In this document: positions 17,047 through 26,116 of the stretch, piece after piece
Numbering within the stretch: position 1 is the stretch's first letter
Layout of the letters: every line of letters begins with the position of its first letter
Origin: a virus
Length of the DNA stretch: 64,000 nucleotides
Virus record (IMG/VR): IMGVR_UViG_3300010149_000016
Span: 1 to 64,000 of that record
Direction: 5' to 3' (one strand)
The notes under the pieces: model-generated
What the model was told of the DNA's origin: nothing
Database searches by the model: none
The model's input: the letters and a program-made list of their open reading frames with translations, nothing else
Position numbers and translations under genes: made by a program

Positions 17047-17784
17047 ATGAGTGCATCAAACAAACTTCAAAAAGAGATAGAACTTCGCTTAGGTGGCGGA
17101 ATGATCGATGTTGAGCTAGATCCTGAACATTATGAACTAGCTATTAATAAAAGTTTATCAAAGTATCGTCAACGTGCAGAAAACGCAGTTGAGGAGAGCT
17201 TTATTATACTAGAAATGATAAAAGATCAAAGCGAGTACACATTACCCGAAGAAGTAATGGAGGTACGTGATATCTATCGTAGAACTACTGGAGTTAGCAG
17301 TGGAACAGGAAACGATATTGAACCTTTCCAAGCGGCATATATTAATACCTATTTATTAGGTAGTAGTCGTAATGGTGGTTTAGCGTCATTTGATTTCTTA
17401 CAACAAAACAGAGAAACAATGGGTAGACTATTTGGTGCAGAACTATTGTTTACTTGGCGTCCACAAGACAAAAAATTAATTTTACAACGTAAGATTAAAG
17501 CAGACGATAATGCAGTATTACATTGTTACAATTATAGACCAACGGAAAGTTTATTAGAAGATACATATGCAGGTCCTTGGTTAAAAGACTATGCGTTTGC
17601 ACATGCAAAATTAATACTATCTGAAGCACGTGGTAAATTTACACAGATTGCAGGGCCACAAGGCGGTACTACAATGAATGCTGACCAGTTAAGAACAGAT
17701 GCACAGGCTGAAATTGATAAACTTGAAACTGAACTAACATTATACAACGATGGTAGTACAGGTTTAGGTTTTGTAATAGGATAA
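17047..17784 (+). CDS. gp13: Neck protein gp13
   Basis: The 245-residue product matches cyanophage gp13 in layout: 'IELRLGGGMIDVELDPEHYE', 'YTLPEEVMEVRDIYRR', 'ASFDFLQQNRETMGRLFGAE', 'YNYRPTESLLEDTYAGPWLK' and a C-terminal 'TLYNDGSTGLGFVIG'. gp13 is the head-completion/neck protein that binds the portal side of the connector. It is the only neck gene on the plus strand and has its own late promoter. Confidence 0.9.
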   Translation: MSASNKLQKEIELRLGGGMIDVELDPEHYELAINKSLSKYRQRAENAVEESFIILEMIKDQSEYTLPEEVMEVRDIYRRTTGVSSGTGNDIEPFQAAYINTYLLGSSRNGGLASFDFLQQNRETMGRLFGAELLFTWRPQDKKLILQRKIKADDNAVLHCYNYRPTESLLEDTYAGPWLKDYAFAHAKLILSEARGKFTQIAGPQGGTTMNADQLRTDAQAEIDKLETELTLYNDGSTGLGFVIG

Positions 17785-17788
17785 TTAA

Positions 17789-18421
17789 ATGCAATTAGGC
17801 AAATACCACTGTACCATAGATGAGGTTATATATGACCGACTTGAATTACTAGATTTTGCTAATCAACATAGACATAACATAATGCAATTTGGTGACTACA
17901 TGCAATACCTTTCTCCAGAAAAAAGAGAGTTCAAAGGTAGAACAGGCATGAATGCTATTGCAGTACAAAAAACTGAAGGTAAAGATTTACTAGAATATCC
18001 AGTTATACAAAAATATGTTAACATGTTTAATTTTGCACAACCTATAGCACCACGTGATATAGATTTATTACATTATGATCCAGGTTACGCCTTTCATCCA
18101 CATACAGATCATTATATGTGGTGTGGAATAATGTTTCCAATAGAACCAGAAGACGCTGGAGAACCAATTAGTTTTTATAGTAGAGAAGGAATAGAGCCAG
18201 AACGTAATATAAATTATCAAAAAAGAGGCTGGACAGATGATGATATTGAATATAATCACTATTATAGCAACAAACACCCTACACTGTTTAATGGAATGGC
18301 TATACACGGAGTTCCAACTATTACACGAGAACGAATCTATCTTAGAATAAAAGTATTAGGTGAAAAATTTCACGATGTAGTACATAAACTTGAAAACAAT
18401 AACTTTGTCATTGACAAATAA
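17789..18421 (+). CDS. 2OG-Fe(II) oxygenase
   Basis: The 210-residue product has a prolyl-4-hydroxylase-like core: His105-Thr-Asp107 in 'FHPHTDHYMWCGIMFP', a distal His173 in 'LFNGMAIHGVP' and a 2OG-binding Arg in 'TRERIYLRI'. 'LLHYDPGYAFHPHTD' is the strand leading into the metal site. It starts 4 bases after gp13, so it is probably expressed late with the neck protein and may modify a virion protein; this is inference. Its 3' end contains the promoter of the next gene. Confidence 0.85.
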   Translation: MQLGKYHCTIDEVIYDRLELLDFANQHRHNIMQFGDYMQYLSPEKREFKGRTGMNAIAVQKTEGKDLLEYPVIQKYVNMFNFAQPIAPRDIDLLHYDPGYAFHPHTDHYMWCGIMFPIEPEDAGEPISFYSREGIEPERNINYQKRGWTDDDIEYNHYYSNKHPTLFNGMAIHGVPTITRERIYLRIKVLGEKFHDVVHKLENNNFVIDK

Positions 18422-18438
18422 TCAAAAATTAGTATAAT
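18411..18438 (+). promoter_or_regulatory. Sigma70-type promoter placed for a leaderless mRNA
   Basis: TTGACA (18411-18416), 16-nt spacer, TATAAT (18433-18438), then exactly 6 bases to the ATG of the dNMP kinase at 18445. The expected start point, 7 bases after the -10 box, is the A of the ATG. No Shine-Dalgarno is present. Confidence 0.8.
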
Positions 18439-18444
18439 AAACTT

Positions 18445-19077
18445 ATGAAGCAAATTATTGGTATATGTGGCCTTATTGGTCACGGTAAGGATACAGCCGC
18501 AGGCTTTCTAATCGAAGAAGGTTATCAGCGAATTAGTTTTGCTGGCGTACTTAAAGATGCTTGTGCAAATATATTTGGTTGGGATCGTATTTTACTTGAA
18601 GGTAATACATCTGAAAGTAGAGTATGGAGAGAAACTGTAGACGACTGGTGGGCTAAACGTTTAGATATACCAAATTTTACACCTAGGTGGGCTTTACAAA
18701 ATGTAGGAACAGACGTTCTCAGAACACATTTTCATCCTGATATATGGGTAGCGGCATGTGAGCGACAGATTGAAATGACTGAAAAGCATGTTGTTATTAG
18801 TGATTGTAGATTTTTTAACGAATTAAGTGCAATTAAAAAATTAGGTGGAACCACTGTAGTTGTTTGGAGAGAAAGCAAACCACTGTGGTGGGCTACTGCA
18901 TCTGATATTAATAAAGCAGGAGCAAACAACGTAAAAAATAATAGTATGTCTGTTGTGTTTCCAGAAGTTCACAAAAGTGAATGGAGTTGGGCAGGTTGGA
19001 ATTTTGATATTAATTTAAGTAATAATTCTACATTAGAAGATTTTAAATCTCAAACACTTCAAAAAATTATTAAATAA
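18445..19077 (+). CDS. gp1: Deoxynucleoside monophosphate kinase (gp1-like)
   Basis: The 210-residue product begins 'IIGICGLIGHGKDTAAGFLI', a P-loop of the dNMP-kinase type (G-x4-G-K-D-T). It continues with 'RISFAGVLKDACANIFGWDR', 'RWALQNVGTDVLRTHFHPDI' and 'HVVISDCRFFNE', as in T4 gp1. The enzyme phosphorylates dGMP, dTMP and hydroxymethyl-dCMP in T4; the substrate range here is unknown. It supplies dNTPs for replication. It is preceded by a consensus promoter with no leader or ribosome site. Confidence 0.9.
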   Translation: MKQIIGICGLIGHGKDTAAGFLIEEGYQRISFAGVLKDACANIFGWDRILLEGNTSESRVWRETVDDWWAKRLDIPNFTPRWALQNVGTDVLRTHFHPDIWVAACERQIEMTEKHVVISDCRFFNELSAIKKLGGTTVVVWRESKPLWWATASDINKAGANNVKNNSMSVVFPEVHKSEWSWAGWNFDINLSNNSTLEDFKSQTLQKIIK

Positions 19078-19104
19078 ATAAACACATACTATAAAGGAAA
19101 TTAT

Positions 19105-20571
19105 ATGCTGAATATGTTTGGGCACCAATGGTGGCAATTTAAAAGCAAATCAAAAGAATTAGGATTTGGTTGGTTATATAATAATACAATCAAAGATGAC
19201 TTTGCCAGAGGTTATACTAAAAATTTAACTGATTATTGGTCTATGGAATTAGGATTTTACTTCCATGAACAAATGGCAGACGACACAATAGAAGGTTTGT
19301 TAACACAAGCACATAAAAATGGCTATAAAAAGATTCTTGTTTTTAAACAAGGAACAACGCCGTTATCTAATTTTAAAGAAGAGTTTGTAAAGTTTTACGA
19401 AAAGAATTCAGATTGCACATTTATTGGTCATATTGTAGATAAAGGAGATGAATATTATTCATTGCATCCACAAGCATTTATGATTGATGTTGAATGGTGG
19501 AATAATGCAGGCTGTCCTGAATGGGGAGAGCCATCTAATACACCATTGGAAGCAGTTGAGCCTGCACGTAGCATGGATAACTGGCATGACGATTATACTC
19601 CTCATTGGATAGCACCAGGAAAAATTAGCAGAACATATACTTCAACACACACAGGTTGGAATATTACAAAAGCAATGCTTGATGATGGAAAAAGAATTGT
19701 TTCATGGAATAAAGAAATCAGAACTGAGAAGCATTATTCTTATCCTGAAGTAAAACAGGATGGATATAGACATTTATCTGGTGTGACAAACCAAATAGAC
19801 ATGAATATATTTTTTATTGCAAACACAGAACCACTTAGAGATTTGCATTTAGAAGTAGAAAGAAGAAAATTACAATATCCAGACTGGAATGAAAAGTTTG
19901 ATACACTTGTTGTTCCTGCCGCAGGATTAACTCCATTAATATATGCATTTGAATTAGGGTGTGACAAGTATAGTAAGTTGCTTATATATGATATTAGTAA
20001 ATTTGCTATTAGTATTACACGGGCAATTATTGAAGAATGGGATGGCAATGATTATGAATCTTTTGCTAAAAAGTTAATGCATAAATTAGCTCCTACTCCA
20101 GAATATGAAAGAGATATATTTAGAGGAAAAGACAAGCTACCTAATACTCAAGAAGTTTTTGATAAATTAAATGAACGAGGATTCAAAGAATGGTTGATTA
20201 ACGTATTACCAGAAATTGAAGTAAGTTATTTGCCTATTAATATTTTTGATCCTAATACATACAAAAGTTTTGCTAACAACTTTAAAACAGAGACACTAAG
20301 ACATCCAGTTACACTTTGTTATTTGAGTAATATATTCCATTATCTGCCCACTTCTTTTTATTATAGTTTAGAACAACGATGGGAATTACATAATGAATTA
20401 ATGAAAGCTATCAAAGATAATTCATATGAGAATAATGTTTTAGTCCTTTCATCACGTGGAACTACTACACATCCAAACTTAGTATGGATAGATATGCAAA
20501 AGATGGACAAGTTTAAAGACTTACCTGATAATTATTTGCAAAAATTATTAAAGTGGAATAAAGATGTTTAA
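19105..20571 (+). CDS. Large hypothetical protein, tandem paralogue A
   Basis: The 488-residue product starts with Trp-rich 'FGWLYNNTIKDDFARGYTKN' and 'DYWSMELGFYFHE'. A central region 'LVVPAAGLTPLIYAFELGCD' followed by 'LLIYDISKFAISITRAII' resembles a Rossmann-type nucleotide or SAM strand-loop, but I cannot name the family. It shares its whole layout with the next gene (8-base overlap), so the two arose by duplication. AAAGGAA precedes the ATG. Similar large unknown proteins occur in marine myoviruses. A sugar- or methyl-transferase is possible. Confidence 0.7.
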   Translation: MLNMFGHQWWQFKSKSKELGFGWLYNNTIKDDFARGYTKNLTDYWSMELGFYFHEQMADDTIEGLLTQAHKNGYKKILVFKQGTTPLSNFKEEFVKFYEKNSDCTFIGHIVDKGDEYYSLHPQAFMIDVEWWNNAGCPEWGEPSNTPLEAVEPARSMDNWHDDYTPHWIAPGKISRTYTSTHTGWNITKAMLDDGKRIVSWNKEIRTEKHYSYPEVKQDGYRHLSGVTNQIDMNIFFIANTEPLRDLHLEVERRKLQYPDWNEKFDTLVVPAAGLTPLIYAFELGCDKYSKLLIYDISKFAISITRAIIEEWDGNDYESFAKKLMHKLAPTPEYERDIFRGKDKLPNTQEVFDKLNERGFKEWLINVLPEIEVSYLPINIFDPNTYKSFANNFKTETLRHPVTLCYLSNIFHYLPTSFYYSLEQRWELHNELMKAIKDNSYENNVLVLSSRGTTTHPNLVWIDMQKMDKFKDLPDNYLQKLLKWNKDV

Positions 20572-22024
20572 AAAAGATTGGTGGCAGAAAAAAGCTGATA
20601 AAAAAGAACTATGTATTGGTTGGTTATACAATAATAGTATGAAGACCGATTATGCAAATCATTATTCAAAACGAGCGTTAGATTATTGGTCAATTGAATT
20701 AGCATTCTTTTGCCCTATTCAATATACAGAAGATAAAATTATACCTTTGTTTGAAAAAGCAATAGAAGGCGGCTTTAAGAAAATGGTTGTCTTTAAACAA
20801 GGAATTATACTAAAACATTTTGAAGATGTATTTCCTGAATTTTATGAAGAACATGCTGATGCTAAATTTATAGGACATATATTAGATAAAGGTGATAGTT
20901 ATTATTCAATACATCCACAATGCTTTCTAATTGACTTAGAATGGTGGGATAGTGTTGGAAGACCTGAGTGGGGAAACCACATGAATGATGTAGATCCTTA
21001 CACTGAAATAGAACCAGTAAGAAGTGAGAAAAATTGGCATGATGGATATACTCCTCATTGGATAGGACCAGGAAAATCTACAAAAGAATATACTGGAAAA
21101 GAAGGCGGATGGAACTTAGTAAAAGCATTAATAGATGATGGACAAAAAATTAACTCTTGGAGTTTAAAATTAAGAGAATCAAAAGGATATACGTATGGAG
21201 AAGTAACTCAAGACGGTTATAGAAATATACACGAAACAACTACTGAAGCATTAACTAATATATTCTATATTGGTAACACTGAAACACCCGGAGAAGTATT
21301 GCCACAAAAAGGACAACAAGACGAGAATACAGAAATATTAAGATTTAAAAAAATAGTTTCACCAGCCGCTGGTATATCTCCTATGCTTTATGCATGGAAA
21401 AGAGGATTACAGCCGGGCGATCATGTTTGGATATATGACGTTAGTACTTTTGCAATAGGGTGTATGCAAGAAATAATTGATACTTGGGATGGAACCAATT
21501 GGGCACAGTTTGCTCAAGACCTTATGTATAGAAGAACAGGAAAATATCATAATAAGTATGAATTTTTTAAAGGTATTAAAGAAATAAAATATACAGATGA
21601 ATTAGTTAATGAAATATCTGAACAAGGATTTTTAGAATGGTATAAAGAAGTATGGCCTAAATTAGAAGTAAACTATTTTGTAATAAATTTATTAAATCCA
21701 CATTTTTATGATAAGTTTTCTAGAATATGTAAATGTCATGGACAAGGATCTAGTTATGTACATTTAAGTAATATATTTCATTATGAAGCCACAGCATATT
21801 CCTATAGTTTAGAAGAAAGATATAAACTATATAGGGAATTAGTACAAAACATAAATAAATATAGCATAGATAACAACATATTATTATATTGTACATGCCC
21901 AGTTCCTGACATAACAGGATTTAACTGGACCAAGTATAGTTTATCAAAAGTACCAGAATGGGAACTTCTCGCACCTTGGTCAATAGGAAAGATATTCAAA
22001 TGGAACAAGACAAAGAAGAAATAA
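20564..22024 (+). CDS. Large hypothetical protein, tandem paralogue B
   Basis: The 486-residue product parallels its upstream neighbour block by block: 'IGWLYNNSMKTDYANHYSKR' against FGWLYNNTIKDDFARGYTKN, 'NWHDGYTPHWIGPGK' against NWHDDYTPHWIAPGK, 'VSPAAGISPMLYAWKRG' against VVPAAGLTPLIYAFELG, and 'YVHLSNIFHYEAT' against YLSNIFHYLPT. The conserved P-A-A-G-x-x-P and D-V-S-x-F-A-I segments may form a nucleotide-binding Rossmann unit. The following oxygenase begins inside its 3' end. Function unknown. Confidence 0.7.
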   Translation: MFKKDWWQKKADKKELCIGWLYNNSMKTDYANHYSKRALDYWSIELAFFCPIQYTEDKIIPLFEKAIEGGFKKMVVFKQGIILKHFEDVFPEFYEEHADAKFIGHILDKGDSYYSIHPQCFLIDLEWWDSVGRPEWGNHMNDVDPYTEIEPVRSEKNWHDGYTPHWIGPGKSTKEYTGKEGGWNLVKALIDDGQKINSWSLKLRESKGYTYGEVTQDGYRNIHETTTEALTNIFYIGNTETPGEVLPQKGQQDENTEILRFKKIVSPAAGISPMLYAWKRGLQPGDHVWIYDVSTFAIGCMQEIIDTWDGTNWAQFAQDLMYRRTGKYHNKYEFFKGIKEIKYTDELVNEISEQGFLEWYKEVWPKLEVNYFVINLLNPHFYDKFSRICKCHGQGSSYVHLSNIFHYEATAYSYSLEERYKLYRELVQNINKYSIDNNILLYCTCPVPDITGFNWTKYSLSKVPEWELLAPWSIGKIFKWNKTKKK

Positions 22025-22782
22025 GACTTAGACAATTAGCAAAAGTAACAAAGTTTTTAGAAGAACATAGTGATATTCCTCACTATAAAAATATGGTATT
22101 ACCTCCTGAGGAATTCTTGAATTGGAAAACAGATAAAAAACAAAAAATACCATATTCTAGATGGATAATGTCGCAATCTAACTGTCCTACATTAAAAATG
22201 CAATTAGATGTGCCATACTACCAAATGGCAAAAGAAGCAGAACAATTTTTAGGTGAATATGTAAAACACCGAGGTGACATAAATCCAGGCTGGAGCAGTA
22301 TAGTTGTTCATGGTCAAGGATGGGATAAAACACAGCCGGATGATTTTTACGTTAAAGAAGGCGCTTGGAAAGAAGGCGAAGGACCTGAATTTGGCTGGAC
22401 AGAAATTGCAGATAAGTGTCCAGTAACAGTAAACTGGCTTAAAAATGTATGGCCTTTCAAAAAATATCAAAGAGTTAGATTTATGCTATTAGAACCAGGT
22501 GGTTTTATTAGCCCACATTTAGATTATGAAAAAAGACACTTAGCTGCTTTTAATGTAGCACTTAGTAACCCACCAGGAGTAGAGTTTTGTATGGAAGATG
22601 CAGGACTAGTACCTTGGGAAGTAGGTGATGCTAGGGCAATTGATATAGGTAGATTGCATTGTGTTCGTAATACTGGTACAGAAAACAGAATTCATATGAT
22701 TATACATGGTCATTGGAGCGATAATTTTGAAAACATTCTATGTGAGAGTTTTGACCAACTTTTAGCCTCTATTAACAACTAA
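22000..22782 (+). CDS. Aspartyl/asparaginyl-hydroxylase-like 2OG oxygenase
   Basis: The ATG at 22000 (MEQDKEEIRLRQL) is chosen because AGGAAAGA lies before it; an earlier in-frame ATG at 21958 is inside the previous gene. The 260-residue product has 'FISPHLDYEKRHLAAFNVAL' with His173 and Asp175, then 'DARAIDIGRLHCVRNTG' with distal His220, and 'ENRIHMIIHG' with the 2OG-binding Arg. The order fits the AspBHydrox family, whose members hydroxylate Asp/Asn side chains. The target is unknown. It overlaps its upstream neighbour by 25 bases. Confidence 0.85.
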   Translation: MEQDKEEIRLRQLAKVTKFLEEHSDIPHYKNMVLPPEEFLNWKTDKKQKIPYSRWIMSQSNCPTLKMQLDVPYYQMAKEAEQFLGEYVKHRGDINPGWSSIVVHGQGWDKTQPDDFYVKEGAWKEGEGPEFGWTEIADKCPVTVNWLKNVWPFKKYQRVRFMLLEPGGFISPHLDYEKRHLAAFNVALSNPPGVEFCMEDAGLVPWEVGDARAIDIGRLHCVRNTGTENRIHMIIHGHWSDNFENILCESFDQLLASINN

Positions 22783-22813
22783 CTTAACTCTGTAAACCGC
22801 TGATTTTACAAAA

Positions 22814-22825
22814 TCTAAATAAATA
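22814..22825 (+). promoter_or_regulatory. Late promoter variant before tail sheath
   Basis: TCTAAATA (22814-22821) overlaps AATAAATA (22818-22825), giving TCTAAATAAATAC. Either register matches 6-7 of 8 late-motif bases. It lies 52-63 bases before the sheath ATG, in an otherwise empty 94-base gap. Confidence 0.55.
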
Positions 22826-22876
22826 CATGTACATAACAATTTAGATATATTCTAAAATTAGAAAAGGAGCTATAAC

Positions 22877-25294
22877 ATGGCAAATCTTGTTTCACCTGGC
22901 GTACAGGTAACAGTAACAGACGAATCAGTATATGGTCCAGCTGGATCAGGCACTGTTCCAATGATATTCATTGCCACTGGTGAGGATAAGGTTGATCCAA
23001 CCCTAACTGAGTCAGATGGTATTGCAAAATATACAAAGTCTGCAAATTCAGATACACCTGTTCTAGTAACATCACAAAGAGAATTAACTCAATATTTTGG
23101 TAATGTTGACTTCCGTAAGGTAAGTGGAACAGTATCACAGGGTGATGAGACTAACGAATACGGTTTACTGGCAGCATATTCATTTCTAGGTCAAAGTTCA
23201 GCGGCGTACATAGTACGTTCAGACGTTAACTTAACACAACTAAGACCTCAATCGGCAGCACCAACAGGTAATCCGGCAAACCTAACATATTGGACTAGTC
23301 CTTCAACTTCAACTTGGGGCATTTTTGAATGGTCAGGATCAGCTTGGGAAGAAAAAACACCATCAGTAGAAATTACAGATGGAAGTGCTCCGTCAACATC
23401 AGCAGCAAACGGTGCTTACTTAGTAGCAGTAGCAAATAGTAATTCAGATACAAAAATTGAATACTACAAAGGTGATTCTAACCCAGCATGGGTAGCAATA
23501 TCACCAACATTTGCACCACATTATTCAGCACCATCAAGCCCATCAGCAGGTGACGTATGGATTAAAACTACAACACCAGGCGGCGGACTAAATGTTGATA
23601 TTAAATTATTTACAACAGTAGCTAACGCATTCGTTGCACAGTCTGCAACATATGCACAAGCATCAGCACCAACAGGTGTTACAGGCGACACGTTTGCAGA
23701 TGGTTCATCAGCAACAGCTCGTACATTAACAGATGGTGATATTTGGTTAGACACTAACACATCTGATATTGCAATCAAACGTTATGATAGCATTGGTAAT
23801 GATTGGGATGATATTTCAACAGATCCAACTACTGCAACAGGCGGATATGTAATGAATGTACTAGCAACACAGCCAACAGGTGATCCAGTAACTGGTACAC
23901 TTTGGTATGATCCAGATGTAAATGAATTAGCAATCTACGAAGTAGTAAGCGATTCAGGAACTCAAAAATGGCAACGTGCATCAGATGTACAGTATGTTAC
24001 TACTGCTCCAACTACAGACGCAAACGGCGGATCACTTTCAAATGGTGATTATTGGGTAGATACAGATGCAGACGGTTATCCTGTAATTTACAGACATAAC
24101 GGTACAGCATGGGTATTAAAAGATGGTACAGATCAAAGCACAAGTGCAGGTATAGTATTTGGTGATATTACTGCAAATGATACAACAGCAGGTGCTTTTG
24201 AAGCAACTCTATTAGCAGGCGCTCCAGATCCATTAACACACCCAGTTGGAATAACAGGTATTAACATGTGTAGATCAGCTAACACAGTTAGAGAGTACAA
24301 TGGTACATTATCTACACCATGGAAATGGCGTAACAAAGCAAGCAATGCGGCAAGTGGCAAAGGTTCATTTGGTAGAAAAGCACAACGTAAAGTTGTTGTT
24401 ACAGCAATGCAAGCATCAGCGTCAAAATCAGAACTAAGAGAAGAAACAGTTCAATTTCGTTTAATTGCAGCTCCAGCATATCCAGAACTATATGATGAAA
24501 TGGTAACATTAAACAGTGACAAAGATGAAACAGCATTTGTTATTGTTGACGCTCCATTCCGTCTAAACTCTACTGAGGCAGTATCTTGGATACAAGGAAC
24601 AGACGCAACAGAAAACGGCGAAGATGGATTAGTAACTAAAAACACTTATAGTGCAGTTTACTATCCACATGCATTAACTACAAACCCAGTAACAGGCGAT
24701 AGCGTTGTTGCACCAGCATCACACATTGCATTATACACATATGCATACAGTGATAATGTGTCATTCCAATGGTTTGCACCAGCAGGTTTAACACGTGGTG
24801 TTGTACAAAACGCATCAAATGTTGGTTACTTAAACAGTGAAAATGAGTTTGTAAAACTAGCATTAACACAAGGTTCTAGAGATGCAATGTATGATAAGAA
24901 ATTAAACCCAATTGCAAGATTCCCACAAGAGGGTGTTGTAGTATTTGGTCAAAAATCACTTCATACAACTGCGTCAGCACTAGACAGAGTTAATGTTGCT
25001 AGATTAACAGCTTACCTAAGAGAACGTTTTGCAGTTATTTCAAGACCGTTCTTGTTTGAGCCAAATGATGCAGGAACACGTACAAATGCTAAAGCAGTAT
25101 TTGATGGTTTCTTAGCTAACATTTTACAACAACGTGGTATTTACGATTTTGCAGTTGTGTGTGATGAAACAAACAACACACCAGCAAGAATTGATGCTAA
25201 TGAATTCTATATTGATGTGGCAATTGAGCCAACTAAATCAGCAGAGTTTATTTACATTCCAATTAGAATTGTAAACACAGGTGATCTAAGCTAA
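22877..25294 (+). CDS. gp18: Tail sheath protein gp18
   Basis: The 805-residue contractile sheath subunit opens with 'LVSPGVQVTVTDESVYGPAG', the usual sheath N-terminus, and ends with the conserved C-terminal domain ('FAVISRPFLFEPND', 'GIYDFAVVCDETNN', 'SAEFIYIPIRIVNTGDLS'). It is ~150 residues longer than T4 gp18. Roughly residues 120-415 are an outer insertion with repeated beta motifs (G-x-x-W-x-D-T-x(n)-I-x-x-Y-x-x-G-x-x-W), e.g. 'DGDIWLDTNTSDIAIKRYD' and 'GDYWVDTDADGYPVIYRHNG'. I recall similar inserts in cyanophage sheaths. AAAGGAG precedes the ATG; a terminator follows. Confidence 0.95.
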   Translation: MANLVSPGVQVTVTDESVYGPAGSGTVPMIFIATGEDKVDPTLTESDGIAKYTKSANSDTPVLVTSQRELTQYFGNVDFRKVSGTVSQGDETNEYGLLAAYSFLGQSSAAYIVRSDVNLTQLRPQSAAPTGNPANLTYWTSPSTSTWGIFEWSGSAWEEKTPSVEITDGSAPSTSAANGAYLVAVANSNSDTKIEYYKGDSNPAWVAISPTFAPHYSAPSSPSAGDVWIKTTTPGGGLNVDIKLFTTVANAFVAQSATYAQASAPTGVTGDTFADGSSATARTLTDGDIWLDTNTSDIAIKRYDSIGNDWDDISTDPTTATGGYVMNVLATQPTGDPVTGTLWYDPDVNELAIYEVVSDSGTQKWQRASDVQYVTTAPTTDANGGSLSNGDYWVDTDADGYPVIYRHNGTAWVLKDGTDQSTSAGIVFGDITANDTTAGAFEATLLAGAPDPLTHPVGITGINMCRSANTVREYNGTLSTPWKWRNKASNAASGKGSFGRKAQRKVVVTAMQASASKSELREETVQFRLIAAPAYPELYDEMVTLNSDKDETAFVIVDAPFRLNSTEAVSWIQGTDATENGEDGLVTKNTYSAVYYPHALTTNPVTGDSVVAPASHIALYTYAYSDNVSFQWFAPAGLTRGVVQNASNVGYLNSENEFVKLALTQGSRDAMYDKKLNPIARFPQEGVVVFGQKSLHTTASALDRVNVARLTAYLRERFAVISRPFLFEPNDAGTRTNAKAVFDGFLANILQQRGIYDFAVVCDETNNTPARIDANEFYIDVAIEPTKSAEFIYIPIRIVNTGDLS

Positions 25295-25316
25295 TAGTTT
25301 AGACATATAATATAAT

Positions 25317-25352
25317 AAAAAGGCTACTGTAGAGATATAGTAGCCTTTTTTA
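25317..25352 (+). terminator. Rho-independent terminator after sheath gene
   Basis: An AAAAAGGCTACT / AGTAGCCTTTTT stem with a short loop and T-run closes the sheath transcription unit. Confidence 0.9.
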
Positions 25353-25366
25353 ATTTAAAGAATACC

Positions 25367-25374
25367 GATAAATA
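25367..25374 (+). promoter_or_regulatory. Late promoter GATAAATA
   Basis: Exact late motif immediately after the sheath terminator and 64 bases before the oxygenase ATG. It makes the oxygenase plus 99-residue gene an independent late unit. Confidence 0.75.
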
Positions 25375-25438
25375 CAGTTGCACATTGCAATGCATTCATA
25401 GCTCACTATTGGGCTATATTTTAAAAAGGAATAAAACC

Positions 25439-26104
25439 ATGGTAAAAGTAGAACAAAATAAAATCATTGCCACTAATATTACTTCTAAAAAATTCAATCC
25501 AGAAGTAAGTACTGATATGGCGTTTGATACTAATTTTCTTTTTGGAGCAGCAGGCGACATCATTGAATTAGATGCATGGGTACCAGATAATGCAATTCAA
25601 CAAATTGACGATCTAAATGCTGACCCATCAAAAATCCTACGTTCACGTGTAAGTGGAGATTATAATGGACCTAAAGAGGGACATGAGTATAATGTAATTC
25701 CAGAAGATTGGAATCTTCCAGCACACACAGAATCATTGGGTTGTTTAATTTACAATAAAGGTGATTATCTAGCTCCTCACAGAGATAAATGGAGACAAGT
25801 TACTCCAGACGGAATCACAGGCGATTCATTTAGAATGATTTGTCACTTAAATCACACTAACTCTGCAGAATTTCATTTTGTAGTAGACGGTAAGATTTTT
25901 AAACCAGAAGCACGTAGATGGTACGCAATTAACACAAGAAAAGTTCATTATGGATTTTCATTTGTTGACGGTGTATATCATTTAAGTGCGGCACTAAGTC
26001 TCGATGACGATTTACGTGCAGATACAGTAAGTTGGTTACTTGATAAGTTACCATATGCTCACCCAGCAGGCGACCGTAAGGGCGTTGACTGTAGTCGTAA
26101 CTAA
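25439..26104 (+). CDS. 2OG-Fe(II) oxygenase-like protein inside the tail-gene block
   Basis: The ATG at 25439 (MVKVEQNKIIATNI) follows an AAAAGGA site and is preferred over an in-frame ATG at 25385. The 221-residue product has His114-Arg-Asp116 in 'LAPHRDKWRQV' and distal His170 in 'RKVHYGFSFVDGVYHLSAAL', the same arrangement as the protein at 5767-6345. It lies between sheath and tube genes as part of a promoter-gene-gene-terminator cassette. A virion protein substrate is an attractive guess but unproven. Confidence 0.75.
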   Translation: MVKVEQNKIIATNITSKKFNPEVSTDMAFDTNFLFGAAGDIIELDAWVPDNAIQQIDDLNADPSKILRSRVSGDYNGPKEGHEYNVIPEDWNLPAHTESLGCLIYNKGDYLAPHRDKWRQVTPDGITGDSFRMICHLNHTNSAEFHFVVDGKIFKPEARRWYAINTRKVHYGFSFVDGVYHLSAALSLDDDLRADTVSWLLDKLPYAHPAGDRKGVDCSRN

Positions 26105-26116
26105 GGAGATATTACA

